From assembly GCA_015698045.1 (NCBI GenBank), contig BLAL01000259.1:868001-932000 (forward strand): 64,000 bases of DNA, written 5' to 3'. The translations under genes and the position numbers were made by a program. Origin of the DNA: Rhizophagus clarus (Eukaryota > Glomeromycota > Glomeromycetes > Glomerales > Glomeraceae). Positions 11,785 to 22,430 of this stretch are shown here, piece after piece; position 1 is the stretch's first letter, and each line of letters starts with the position of its first letter. The notes below the pieces were generated by a model. That model was not told the origin of the DNA. It saw nothing but the letters and a program-made list of their open reading frames with translations, and did no database searches.

Positions 11785-12416
11785 TATGAGACAGTAACAG
11801 GGTTGACTGACACAATGGCTTTACTGGATAAAGTTTTAATTGTAAATTTATATTTCATTCTGCCACTCCTGATGTTTTATACTTTTTGTTGTAAAGCACA
11901 AGTTCTTTATTCATGGCTAAATAAATAATTTTTACACCAATTTTTGCGAAGTGAGGGACTGAGGGACAATAACTAGGCCAATTAGGCTTCCATTAGTATC
12001 ACAAGTGCCCAGTAGGTTAAGTTCTTGCGAAGGTTTCATTATTATGTGCAAAAAACGCGTACACAAACTTCCTCAATAATGACTCCCATTCATAAATAAC
12101 CTTGTTTTCTGACGCTATTTTAGATCTATTTTCACGTAAAGGTTTTTTTTTTTGCTTTTCTTCAATAATAAGATGTGATCCATATGATTTCATCCAAAAA
12201 AGATTAGATTGTTTAATTATATAAATCGAATATTGTTGTTTAAATCTAAATTATACTAAATTATGTCACCTGAAATTACTTTTAACGGCTCCAATTAAAT
12301 CACTTTTATTTATCTAAAATCAATGTATTCAATCAAAGGTTCCACCTTTTCCAGTAACTTTCTCGATTACAAATGTTTAATTATGATTGCCTTAGTAGAT
12401 TATCTAAATCTTGATA
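11785..12416 (-). pseudogene. Heavily decayed BTB-SPRY pseudogene (SPRY and linker part)
   Basis: On the top strand the sequence follows the 3' half of the family in order but with many indels: gactgacacaatggctttactgg, ataaagttttaattgtaaat, aaagcacaagttcttta, tattcatggctaaataaat, gagggacaataact, cccagtaggtt, then caaaggttcca near 12340. It covers the SPRY domain, linker and part of the BACK region. No BTB part remains, and no frame is open for more than a few codons. It lies directly downstream of the intact copy at 12822, whose 3' flank starts at about 12420. Confidence 0.75.
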
Positions 12417-12821
12417 CATTTAGTATTATATTATTTTTACTGAATTTTCTCTTTGTTTTATCAAAAAATGGAATTATTCAATAGAAAATGAAATCCGATA
12501 TGTATCAAGTAATATTATTAATAATAGGCTAAATAAATATGATACTGCAAAGAAGTACAATTAAATTTTTGTTAAATTTTTCTTTTTCTTTCTTTATTAT
12601 TTGTAAAAAAAATATACTTATTGTTTATTTGTTACTAATTATTAAATAATAATAATTAATAATAATAAATGGTATTCTTCTATAATAATTATTATTATTT
12701 CAATTTTCTTGGCTTTAGAATTTAATTATTAAATATTCTAAATAGTCAATAATTCATAAATTAACTTGTTATACAATATATATCTACACACACATATATA
12801 ATAAACATCATATAAATTATT

Positions 12822-14222
12822 CTAATTTTTTTGATGAGATTGAATTCGAAAACGACCAGGATATTTTAATGATACCACTGGATAAAGTTTTGATGATAAA
12901 TTATTCCATGCAGATATTATAGGATACTTCGTACCATTAACCGTGAACGCACAGGTTCTTGTATTCATGTCTAAATGAACTGTAACTATTGTGCCATCTC
13001 CAAATGATGGACAATAATATTTTCCAAGAGAATTATAGCAATAACCATTGGATCCCAATACCCATCCAGTAGATTGAGTTCCTGCAAAGGTTTCATAATC
13101 AAAATCTTCCGATGCACATACTCCAACCCAAGACTGCTTGCTATATTTCTCAATAACGATATCCCATTCAAAAACACCTCTATTTTCTAATGCTATACTA
13201 GCTCTAACATTTTGATGTTTATTACAATTTTTTGACGCCTGTACAATTTTTTCATCATTGTCGATAATAATATCTGATCCACACGCTGATTCATCCCAAA
13301 AAAGTTCATGTTCTTTAATTCTATAAATTAGTATTCCTCGAATATTGTTTAAATCTGAATTAATTGATTCTGAATTAATATGTTGAATTATTTCAACTGG
13401 AATAATTTTTAATGGCTCAATGAGATCAATTTGATCTTTATCCATTAGACTGAAATCGATGTATTCAACCAAAGGTTCCAATTCCTTAGCAACTTTTTGA
13501 AGATTTGTAATAAGTATATTTTCTACTTGAATCGATTTTTTTATTTGTTCTAAAGTTGGCAACTGTTCCATTATGCTTTGATACGCATCATCAGAAACTT
13601 GTTTTGCAGCAAGGATAGCACTATATCGAAAAACTTCATATTCTGGTGTTGCAAAAGGTATTTTATTTTCATATGTATAAAATAAAAAATATTGAAGAGC
13701 CGTAATAGATAATCGACCAATTTCAATATCATTTAATAAGATAGTTGCTATTTCTTTAACCAATAAATTAAGAAGAAAATTATCTTCTGATAACGGCATT
13801 ATTTCCGCAGCTTTAGACAATAATTCTGGTGAATAATTTCTTGCATAATTTCTTTCTAATGTATTTTTAAGAGTATTTATAATAAATTCTTGAAGTCCCT
13901 GTAATTGAAAATAATCTGCAGCATAATAAGCTTCAACTATATTATATTCGGACAATGAATCACTTTTAATTGATCCAACATAAATATATTCTAATATAAT
14001 TTCCATTCCGGCTGAATTAATTTTTGGAAAAGTAATTTTACTTTCATGGCTCTCTTTCATTCCATTATAAAGTAATTTATCAAACACTTCGGACCTTGCT
14101 GCTAAAATTGCTCTACATCCATGTAATTTCCTTTCATCTTCACACAAAATTTCTATGTCACTATATTTTGGATTATTTATTAATAATCTCAAATCTTGCT
14201 CTAATGAATAACCTCTCGCCAT
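12822..14222 (-). CDS. BTB-SPRY domain protein (copy C)
   Basis: Single-exon gene of 466 codons starting MARGYSLEQDL; position 2 is Ala where the paralogues have Thr. BTB about 18-90 (YSDIEILCEDERKLHGCRAI), BACK-like about 95-225 with an alanine- and isoleucine-rich middle, linker about 275-305 (IRGILIYRIKEHELFWDES), SPRY about 305-462 (WVGVCASEDF, GWVLGSNG, VTVHLDMNTRTCAFTVNG). The linker is close to that of the pseudogene at 19474 (IRGIPIYRIKESELSWDES), so these two form a subgroup. The BTB domain is intact; the SPRY loop (YCYNSLGKYYCPS) is unique to this copy. Expected role: ubiquitin-ligase adaptor with unknown target. Confidence 0.9.
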   Translation of the reverse strand: MARGYSLEQDLRLLINNPKYSDIEILCEDERKLHGCRAILAARSEVFDKLLYNGMKESHESKITFPKINSAGMEIILEYIYVGSIKSDSLSEYNIVEAYYAADYFQLQGLQEFIINTLKNTLERNYARNYSPELLSKAAEIMPLSEDNFLLNLLVKEIATILLNDIEIGRLSITALQYFLFYTYENKIPFATPEYEVFRYSAILAAKQVSDDAYQSIMEQLPTLEQIKKSIQVENILITNLQKVAKELEPLVEYIDFSLMDKDQIDLIEPLKIIPVEIIQHINSESINSDLNNIRGILIYRIKEHELFWDESACGSDIIIDNDEKIVQASKNCNKHQNVRASIALENRGVFEWDIVIEKYSKQSWVGVCASEDFDYETFAGTQSTGWVLGSNGYCYNSLGKYYCPSFGDGTIVTVHLDMNTRTCAFTVNGTKYPIISAWNNLSSKLYPVVSLKYPGRFRIQSHQKN

Positions 14223-14288
14223 TTTTAATATTTATTATTTTTTTTTTTTTTTAAAAAAAAAGGTGATTAATAAAAACCCATTTAGTAT

Positions 14289-14322
14289 ATGTATATAAGT
14301 TGTACTATGTCGTACTAAAATG
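14289..14322 (-). promoter_or_regulatory. Conserved BTB-SPRY promoter block (copy C)
   Basis: On the minus strand this reads TAGTACGACATAGTACAAC followed by TTATATACATATAC, 67 bp upstream of the start at 14222. One base of the first GTACAACAT is changed. The upstream GGCGCAG block is weaker here (gttgcgatttcattg at about 14370). Confidence 0.55.
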
Positions 14323-14802
14323 CTCAAATTCATGTATATCGTTGCTCCATGCACATCATTGAAATTTTAAGTTGCGATTTCATTGATTTTTTTCAAAGTA
14401 ACGGACGAGCAAAAAAAACTTCAATTAAAACAGATTATCAAACTTCTAATTCAAAAAGTTTAAATATAATCAATTATCAACACTTAATTTGAACCTTGTT
14501 CTTGCGTTGAAAAAAAAGTATTCTCATGCAACTAAAAAAAATTTTTTTTGACACTATTTTAGGGAATCTTAAATCATTATGTGTTTATAATATAATAAAT
14601 AATGAAGATTTTTTGTCTTTAGTGGTGACAAAGCGATTACATGATTATTAATAATCCTTTCTTTGTAACTATCAAAATGTGATGATTACAATTCATATTA
14701 TCACAAAAACGTTATGATACTTTAAATTTTAAAATTTATTCATTGGCTAAAACAAGAGAGAATAATGACAAAATGTAAAATTTGAGTAATTGTTTAAAAT
14801 AT

Positions 14803-15000
14803 CCCTATAAAATAGAGTGTCCAGAAAATGCCAATCTACCCGGATAACGTTTAGAATATTGCAATATTCCGGACATTAGGGTACTGGTCAAAATGTCCAG
14901 GAAATGTCCGGAATATTGTAATATTCTGGATATTTCCGGATAAACGGACATTTTCAGGACATTTCAACATCAATTTCCGAACATTCATTTTTTATAGGGG
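14803..15000. mobile_element. Small terminal-inverted-repeat element (MITE-like), about 198 bp
   Basis: The left end is ccctataaaatagagtgtcc and the right end is gaacattcattttttatagggg, which are imperfect inverted repeats. ATAT lies directly outside both ends, consistent with a short target duplication, though in AT-rich DNA this could be chance. The interior is built from repeated and inverted copies of ggacatttt and tccggaatattg. No coding capacity. Confidence 0.55.
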
Positions 15001-15439
15001 ATATGAGTTTGTGACGAATATTTTTGAACTAATCAGAAAAGGTATTCTTTACATAAAATGGTGGATGGAGGATATTATTGCGATGTGATATTACATACAA
15101 AGGTGTGAATTCTTTAAGTTTATCATACATTAATATTTCACGCATATATAATTAAATGTTTTAATGAAATATAGTATGGTGGCCGTCATCTATAAACGAC
15201 AATAATTGAATAGAAAAAGAAGAAATTAAACCGATAAATGATAGATCAACATGTACTGAACATTTCTATCGGTTTGTTTTATAGAATTTATTAAAAATTT
15301 AATTAATATTACGAGTCAAAGTTTGATAATTTTAATAAGTAGTAATAATAAAAGCGGACTAGTCTTCATGGAATTTTTATGGTATAGCAAATAATAGTAC
15401 AATGCTAAAGGTTATTTAGATTTTTCGATTGCAAGGATA

Positions 15440-15655
15440 AAATTTTTATAGATAATTATTATACAATTACCCCTCCTTAAGGATATTAAATGTCGATTTG
15501 ATACAAAATCCAGAAAAGGTAAGTTTAAGGCTGACACCAGTGATATGGGCTTCACTCACATATAAATATTTGAATAATCATTTTTTCACTAGCATAACCT
15601 ATAAGAAACTCGGTTTTTATTTTCTGTCATTCCAGATACCAAATATGTTAAGGTC
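15440..15655 (-). pseudogene. Decayed BTB fragment with its flank
   Basis: The order taaggatattaaatgtcga, acaaaatccagaaaa, taagttta, atataaatatttgaataat and ctcggtttttattttctgtc matches the relic at 31560-31910 segment by segment with substitutions. That relic contains recognisable BTB codons, so this is taken as a more decayed relative. It has no open frame of its own. Confidence 0.45.
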
Positions 15656-16308
15656 ATATAATAACTTTTTATAAAATATTACATCATTCAATTGACGTAG
15701 CAAGAAAGGTGACCAAAGTAAAACTTGAGTTATTCTACGAGGAATAAGAAGATATGCACAAATTTGTCCAATACTGGGATGAGAGAAGGAAATTCGATGG
15801 GACCATGTTGAATAGCGAAGGTAAATTTTCCTGGAATAAAGGGATATTACTTAACAATAAAAGTTAATCATTAAGTGGCTCCTTCATCTAGATGCGAATA
15901 AATTTGTATGGTTGTACTCCGCTGGCTTGTCCTAAAAGATTTGCCAATTAAACGCATCTTATCATCAGCAGCAAAATTTGTAAGTGCTTGTGAAGTGAAA
16001 CTAAAATATCCGGAAATTTACACCTGATTTCTCTCTTTGTCCAGAATGTCAATAGTTACACATGAAGAACTAAGCCATTATAAATTAAGGAGTTCATTGA
16101 TCAAGCATCCAAAGGTTTCGATCTACAGTATAAAGTAATTTAATTTTTTCGCATAATAAATTCAATTTAACGGTCACAACTTAACCAACATATCCTTGTC
16201 AAAATAATAAATAATATGCAGTACAAATCGTTTCTAAATAATAATAGGGATGTGCAACGTAAGATCTAGTGCATTAATCAAATTTTCTCGATGATTTAAA
16301 AGTGACAC

Positions 16309-16690
16309 TGTAAGGCCAAGATTCCAAAAAATAATTATAGTGAATTTAATATTAAAAGTGTAGGTAATGAACATTTTAGTAAATAGATTAGACGTATAGA
16401 ATGTGTAGTACAAAGTTAAAATCTTAGGATGTGGCTAAGGGCATATTGCAACGTTATGGGTTAACAACTATAATGATGTAATGATTTCATTATTCTATTT
16501 TAGTGAGCGTAGTATTCTAGGAATTAACACTGAAACAATTATATATAGAACTAGACAAAAGGGGACTTTAGCAATGAATTTTATTAAAATAAATAAAATA
16601 AAGGATTAAATATTTTTGACCAATAAAAGAACCTACGGAAATCACCTGATCGGGTGGTTTCACGACAACCATGATAAAAAAACGCACAAT
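16309..16690. repeat. Dispersed repeat copy 1 (partner at 25310-25820)
   Basis: Both copies start TGTAAGGCCAAGATT and end in a shared stretch with ccaataaa, gaac, acggaaatcacctgatc (partner: acagaaatcacctgatc), ggtttcac and cgcaca. The middle matches more loosely (cgtata-aatgt). This copy is about 130 bp shorter. The TG start is reminiscent of a long terminal repeat, but I could not find a matching CA end or a target duplication. Confidence 0.55.
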
Positions 16691-17664
16691 CTAATCTTTC
16701 TAAACTTTCTTATTTTTTTCCGTTTCATCCATTTATGGAAGTATTAACCGAAAAAATAAGAATACTTCAGTTTTAAAAATAATTCACTCGTGAAATATCT
16801 TTAAAAAAAATATATAGGTGGTTGCAAAATCTCGGACAGCCAGAAGAATATTATTACAGGTGGTTTGAAGAATTAGATGATCCATGGATGAAACCCTTAA
16901 TTTGTTTATCTTTTCAAGTATCTATTGATTTTTTTATGTATAAAAAAGTTATTCTGCTCATTATTAAATGCAAGGTACATTATGTAGGTATCAGAAGATA
17001 GTAATTCCATATGGTTTTACAGGGAAAATGATGGATCCATCAAACTTTCAACAGATGTGTGGGAAAGTCACTTCTCTGGACCTATCACACTCAGACTACA
17101 TTCAGACTATTAAGGGACGAAAGAAAAATCATATATCTTTTGAAAAGTCTGGAACAGCTTTAGAAATAATATCAATGATAGAAACGAAAGTGAAACTTCG
17201 CCCTTGAACTGTAAACATAACGTGGGAATACTCACAAGAGGAGGAGAAGATAGTGAGATATATGTTCGGCACTTCGCTCAATTGCGGGAAAGCACCAAAC
17301 GGGGGAAGCAAGACAACGCCGACTTAGCAATAAAATTGAGAATAAATGAAGATACTGCAATGGCCTCAGACACTGCCTAACTCCGAAACTTTGGGCAATT
17401 GTTCAGAGTTGGTACTATTGGAAGCATTACGTGGTCAAAGGTCCCTGATGGGATGTGCCATTTTGTTCTCCCGCACCTAACGAACTGGGAGAACCTTTGA
17501 TGATCAAGAAGACTTGTCTATTATGTCAAAGTGTGATGAAAATGTTTCAAAAAAAGGTTGCAATAGTTCACCCATGGTTGTAGAAACGTTTGTAAATGAA
17601 CAAGTACGTCGACGGATTGCACTGTCTTCCCTTTATAGTCGTGATCCAAAAAACTTATTATTTG
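16691..17664. other. Unassigned region with coding-like relics
   Basis: Slightly less AT-rich than its surroundings. A 79-codon plus-strand frame at 16968-17207 and fragments upstream (around 16850-16900, reading YRWFEELDDPWMKP) look like remains of a coding sequence broken by stops. I do not recognise the family. A decayed transposon is possible. Confidence 0.3.
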
Positions 17665-17830
17665 GGGTGTGTTGAAGAATTCGGTTTTAATCATGTTATA
17701 ATCATTGGAGAGGTTGATTAATGGAATGGTTTTTTTGGATTGCTATGGTCGTTTATTTCATTAGGAGGATATGTGTGAAAGGTTGTGGTTTAAGTGGATC
17801 AGCAGATGATGGTACGTACCATGATGTATG
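17665..17830. repeat. Dispersed repeat copy 1 (partner at 28770-28935)
   Basis: Shared order with the partner: gttgaagaattc-gtttta (partner gttgcagaattcagtaat), ataatcattggagag (ataatcatcggagag), gattaatggaatg (gattacggaatg), tggattgctatggtc (identical), atatgtgtgaaagg (atatatgtcaagtg), and cagatgatggt (identical). By eye identity is around 75-80 percent. It may be a piece of a dispersed mobile element. Confidence 0.6.
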
Positions 17831-18268
17831 ATCAGACTAATGCATTAGAGGCGGAAGTGAACAGAAAATGCATGCCAAAAATCACGTGCTTATTTTTTTC
17901 CGTGTGTTCCATATTTTCAGTTTTCTAATACGTATATAATATTATCGGAATGGAATACTAAAATGATAAAAGAAGGGCAAAGCAATACTGAAACATTGAT
18001 TCCGATGTTATTTTCTAATTACTGTCAATTGATCTCTTCTCTGTTTCTCTGTATGTTAATGTCCACTATAGATGTTCAGTGTAACTGAGCAAAGCTCACA
18101 TGATATAGGTTAAATCGATAAAATACTGCCTAGGGATTATCCTATTTGCTGTTAGCCTTTCGAGAAATTTCCAGTTTCGCTTATTGATTTATTCATTGTA
18201 TAATTGATATTCAAGGGATACAGCTTTTAACTCGGTAAGCTTGTTCTATGTAAATATATATATGTAAA

Positions 18269-18368
18269 TATATGTAATAGTTATTTCACGGGAAGCCGTG
18301 GATATCATTAATCATCACGGCTCCGCCGTGATGATAATGATATCGACGTGAAATAACTATTACATATA
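18269..18368. repeat. Long palindrome (about 100 bp hairpin)
   Basis: The outer arms are tatatgtaatagttatttcac and gtgaaataactattacatata. The inner arms are gatatcattaatcatcacgg and ccgtgatgataatgatatc, around a loop of about seven bases (ctccg region). Only a few mismatches and one-base indels interrupt the pairing. It would fold into an almost complete hairpin and has the form of a foldback miniature element. No gene lies next to it. Confidence 0.8.
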
Positions 18369-18599
18369 ACATGAACAAATTTGTTACATGATCATTTAAA
18401 AAATTCGTTCCACACAAAAAATATTAATAATAAATTTAAACACACTTCAAAATATGTTTATCATAATTTCTTCATTTACTTCCTTAAAGATTAAACAAAT
18501 CACTAATCAACACTTAAATATTCTTCAAAATATATCTATCCATAATAATTTGAATTGTGTTACATGCTCAGTCTCCTGATCTGTTCTGTGTTAGTAATA

Positions 18600-19260
18600 G
18601 GTTTTTTTTTTACTCAATATTTGGTTAGAGAAAATTTGAGTAAATTCATAGCAATGCCAATCATTTCTATCAAATGTTAATACATTTTTTTGTGATTACT
18701 AATATTTATTATATAATTATGAATTTGAAGTTCTTTTTTGGTTAGACTGGTGGTCTCGGAAGTGTCACTGACCAGAAGTATTCAGGTTGAATTTTTTTTT
18801 AATTAGGATCTGATCAGTTTCAACCTTTGGTGCTTTTTTTTTTTACGAGTTTTAAAATATTTTCTTTTCTTTTTATTTTTATTTATTTTATTTTATTTTT
18901 ATTTTTATTTTCTTTTCTTTTGGGTAAATCTCATCACACGTGCGATTCACGATTTCACACTGCATTTATTATTATTTAAAATTTTGTACATTTGTTTAAA
19001 TTTTTATAACTTCATTATTAATTAAATATATTTTAACAAAAAAAAAAAAAGAGAGAGAGAATGAATGAAAAAAAGGTATAAAGAAATGAAAATAAATGTA
19101 GATAAACAAGAATAGGTGTGGAGAAACGAAAAATGATAAGTGTGGCGGAATAAAGAAGTGAATATAAAGGAATGAAAATTGTGTAAAGACTAAAATAGAA
19201 GAATGGAAAGAAAGTGTAAAAAAATTTTTGTTGGTTCTATTGTATAAAGCTTCAGTTAAA
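18600..19260. repeat. Low-complexity pyrimidine and purine tracts
   Basis: About 18830-18925 is nearly pure T with C and A (repeated ttttattttta). About 19028-19240 is purine-rich (gaatgaaaa, gagagagaga, repeated aagaatggaaag-like words). The strand asymmetry is strong. No gene. Confidence 0.6.
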
Positions 19261-19708
19261 CCTTTAGTTAAGCTGGAATTACTTCATAGAAAATGAAATT
19301 CGTTATAATTCTTTCTATAATCAAGTAGTAATAAATAGAACAATATAGATAATATAGATATGGTGCTACGATAATATTTTTAATGACTTTACTACTATGT
19401 GTATATTTATACATATTTGATATGCAATAATTAAATTATTAAAGTCATAAAATTTGTACTATATCGATATATTCTAATTTTTTCTATAAGATTGAATTCG
19501 GAAGCGAGCAGGATACCCCAATGATACTACTGGATAAAGTTTTGATGGTAAATCATTCCACACGTATACATCAGGATATTTTGTACCATTGATTGTAAAA
19601 GCGCAAGTTCTTTTATTCATATCTAAATGAACTGTAATCTTTGTGCCATCACTAAATGGTCGACAATAATCTATGTATCTATTATAATTATAACATTTAC
19701 CCTGGGAA

Positions 19709-19716
19709 CCCAATAC
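19709..19716. repeat. 8-bp target-site duplication, left
   Basis: CCCAATAC, repeated at 19805-19812 on the other side of the inserted element. Removing the element and one copy restores the sequence gaacccaatacccatcc seen in paralogues. Confidence 0.88.
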
Positions 19717-19804
19717 TAGAGGCCTGCAACGGGCCGGGTTAGCCTGTTCTTAACAAATTTCCGGGCCGGTCTGGGTTCAGAATATGGCCAAATGCAGGCC
19801 TCTA
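19717..19804. mobile_element. Non-autonomous hAT-type MITE, 88 bp
   Basis: The ends are TAGAGGCCTGCA and TGCAGGCCTCTA, perfect 12-bp inverted repeats. The element is flanked by an exact 8-bp duplication (CCCAATAC). An 8-bp duplication with ends fitting YARNG is the signature of the hAT superfamily. The element is GC-rich (gggccggg, ccgggccggt) in very AT-rich DNA and has no coding capacity, so it must have been moved by a transposase encoded elsewhere. It interrupts a BTB-SPRY reading frame. Confidence 0.88.
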
Positions 19805-20369
19805 CCCAATACCCATCCAGTAGGTTGAGTTCCTGCAAAGGTTTCATATTCAAGACCTTCTGATGCACATACTCCAACCCAAGACTATGTACAATGTTTC
19901 TCAATAATAACATCCCATTCAAAAATACCTTTGTTTTCTAACGCTATTTAACACAAATATCTGACGCCTGTACAATTTTTCCATTATTCTTGACGATAAG
20001 ATTTGATCCACATGCTGACTCATCCCAAGAAAGTTCAGATTCTTTGATTCTATAAATTGGTATTCCTCGAATATTGCTTAAACCTAAATTAAAAAATTCT
20101 GAACTATGTTGAATTATGCTAGTCGGAATAATTTTTAACGGCTCAATTATATCAAATTGATCTTTTTTTATTCTCCTGAAGTCATTATATTCAATCAAAG
20201 GTTCTAATTCTTTGGCAACCTTTAAATGACCGACCGTAATAAGTTTATTTACTACTTGAATCAAATTATCTAATTGATCCAAAGTTGGTAATAGAACCAT
20301 AAGAGTTTTATATACAACATCAGAAACTTGTTTTGCAGCAAGAATAGCATTATATCGAAAAACTTCATA

Positions 20370-22357
20370 CCAAAAAAGTGATGATTACAATACTTTTCTA
20401 TCATCGTTAAACAATATGAACTTTATATAGAAGAGAAATAGACTTAACATATTTTAGAGCAATTTCGATGTTTATAAACGGTTTAAACTATCTTTCAAAC
20501 ATAATACTTTATTACATAATACATTTTACAATGTGGTAAACCGAAAATGACCAACAAAAAATTAACCAAAAAATCTATCCATAAAAATGTCTTATCGAAG
20601 ATTAATTAATTTATAATCCAATCTAGCCAGAATTTGCGGAAAATGCCTGGCGCGGCTCAAGAGGGAATATGAGTGAATTCTAGTTCCAGATGATATTTAT
20701 AGAAATGCAAGTAGAGAAGATAGGGAAGAACAGCTCGTAGATGCGGAAGACATTATGGCTTGTTAACAAGCAGTAGTTCTGACAAAATCCTTCCTATGGA
20801 TCTAATAAGCCAATAACAGTAGAGAATTATGGAAAACACTCGTGAAAAGATCATAGGAGTAATACAAACTGAATTTAGGAGAAAAGGTAGTCAGTTAAAG
20901 ATAAAGACTGCTGCTTACTGTGCATATGAAAAGGAGGATTGTAGAAGGAAGAATATCAACTATAAATATCATGATGGAGGAAAGCTTATTTGCAAAATAT
21001 TAAATAGATAATTTCTTGGTTAGATCAGATGTAGATAGATACATTTATAATGGATCAGGATAGCAGTTATTACGCTGTAGCATGAAGAATTAACAGGACT
21101 TAGACATTTCAGTAGTAATATTTTATAGGATGGTGTTTATGGTAGTACAAATTACGTAATAGTTACTTTATTTAGTTAGATTAATTACTTTATTACATAA
21201 AAATATTTTGTAATTCTGGGAAGTTAGTTTTACCCTGATAAAAGATTGATATCAGAAGGTTTGACATAGCTAACAAAACTATTTCCATGAAACTATTTTT
21301 GATAGAATTATTTTATTTTTCATGAAACTACTTTTATTAAAAAAAACGCTATTCTATATTAATGATAAAAATCTTAATCTTGTTGCACATCTATTTCTCC
21401 GTCATAATTAATAGTAACATTGATCACATTTGCAATTTGCAAAATAAAGTAACACTTGGACTATTGGTCTGGAAATAGGAGTTATCCCATCGGTACTATG
21501 TATATACTGATGGATTTTTTTGTTACTTATTCCACTGGTTTATAATAAGTGTTAACTATAAGAAATATTTGTTTATAATGCAAATTATCTTTTTTTTTTT
21601 TTTGATAAAAATACGCGTTTAATACATTTTTATGTTTCGGGTTATTTGATTATTTGATAATGAATATGAGAATGCACGTCTTTAACCGCATTAGGAATAA
21701 TTATTTTCGAAAATTCTGACTGTACTTCACATTATCACCATCCCTTAATATTTTTCATTTTTCAGCTAATTTGAAAATTAAATATGAGAAACATAATACA
21801 TAAATAAAAACTAAATTAATCACCTGAAAATTCGGAATCACTATCATTATCATTTAAATTTTCCCATGAAAGTATTCAATTCTTCTACTTTAATATAAAT
21901 ACCTTGCTAATGATGCATAACAGTTATATACAGATTCTGCCTTATAGTTTTCACCATTTTGTTATTTAAGCCATGTAATGAATTTGCATAAAAATCTTCT
22001 TGTACAAGTATTATATTGAATAATTTTTTTTATCATGTTGGCTTCATGATTAAATCTATCAACTACAAGAAGCCATTTTGCAGTACACTTATCTGTATTT
22101 TTACTCTTGAAAGTTGTTGAATTTGATATATTTCCCTCATTTGTAGAATAGATGACATTACAATAAGGTTTTTAAAGTGAAAAAAAAGATATATTTGGAA
22201 AGAAGAATAAAAAAGGAGTAGGAAAAGAAAAGAGAATGTAAAAAGCAAAAAAGAAAAGAAAAAAAGCTTAAAAAAAAGCTTAAATATAGTAAGAAAAAAT
22301 CCATCAGTATATACGTCATACACAATGAGATAAACCTGTTATTATATGGAAAGCTTA
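20370..22357. other. Intergenic, no gene recognised
   Basis: The first 150 bp or so match the DNA normally found upstream of family members (compare aaaagtgatga and tctatcatcg at 2125-2165 with 20375-20405). Beyond that there is AT-rich sequence with a 60-codon plus-strand frame at 20829-21011 of no known family, and a purine-rich run at 22178-22290. Confidence 0.4.
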
Positions 22358-22430
22358 GAATAACTTGGTATTCACTGATGTACCCCTCCCTTCGGGGGAC
22401 GCCCCACATCAGTGAATAACCTAGTTATTC
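22358..22430. repeat. Palindrome with GC-rich loop (73 bp)
   Basis: The arms are gaataacttggtattcactg (left) and cagtgaataacctagttattc (right), pairing except for one mismatch and one missing base. The loop region acccctcccttcgggggacgcccc is GC-rich and contains its own small hairpin (cccttcgggg). The style resembles the palindrome at 18269-18368 (AT-rich arms, GC-rich apex), but the sequence is different. Confidence 0.75.

Larger units (their letters stand above)
19474..20369 (-). pseudogene. BTB-SPRY pseudogene, BTB deleted, interrupted by a miniature transposon
   Basis: Recognisable parts are BACK and linker (19944-20300: KVAKELEPLIEYNDF, IRGIPIYRIKESELSWDES) and SPRY (19474-19713: ITVHLDMNKRTCAFTING). 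Lesions visible: an 88-bp element with 8-bp target duplications after the GWVLG codons, bringing an in-frame TGA; a TAG at 19885-19887 in the stretch before SWVGVCASE; loss of roughly 25 bases where paralogues encode NKHQNVRAS; and removal of the whole BTB domain, so that FRYNAILAAK is joined at about 20369 to DNA that normally lies upstream of the gene. Nearest intact relative by linker: the copy at 12822. Confidence 0.88.

Noticed and set aside
12986..13177. 63-codon frame inside copy C and the related frame at 19716-19922
   Set aside because: Out-of-frame readings of the SPRY codons (MFLNG...LEYVH); the second also runs through the MITE.
22063..22409. Hydrophobic minus-strand frames
   Set aside because: They are the complement of a purine-rich low-complexity run and read mostly Phe, Leu and Ser.
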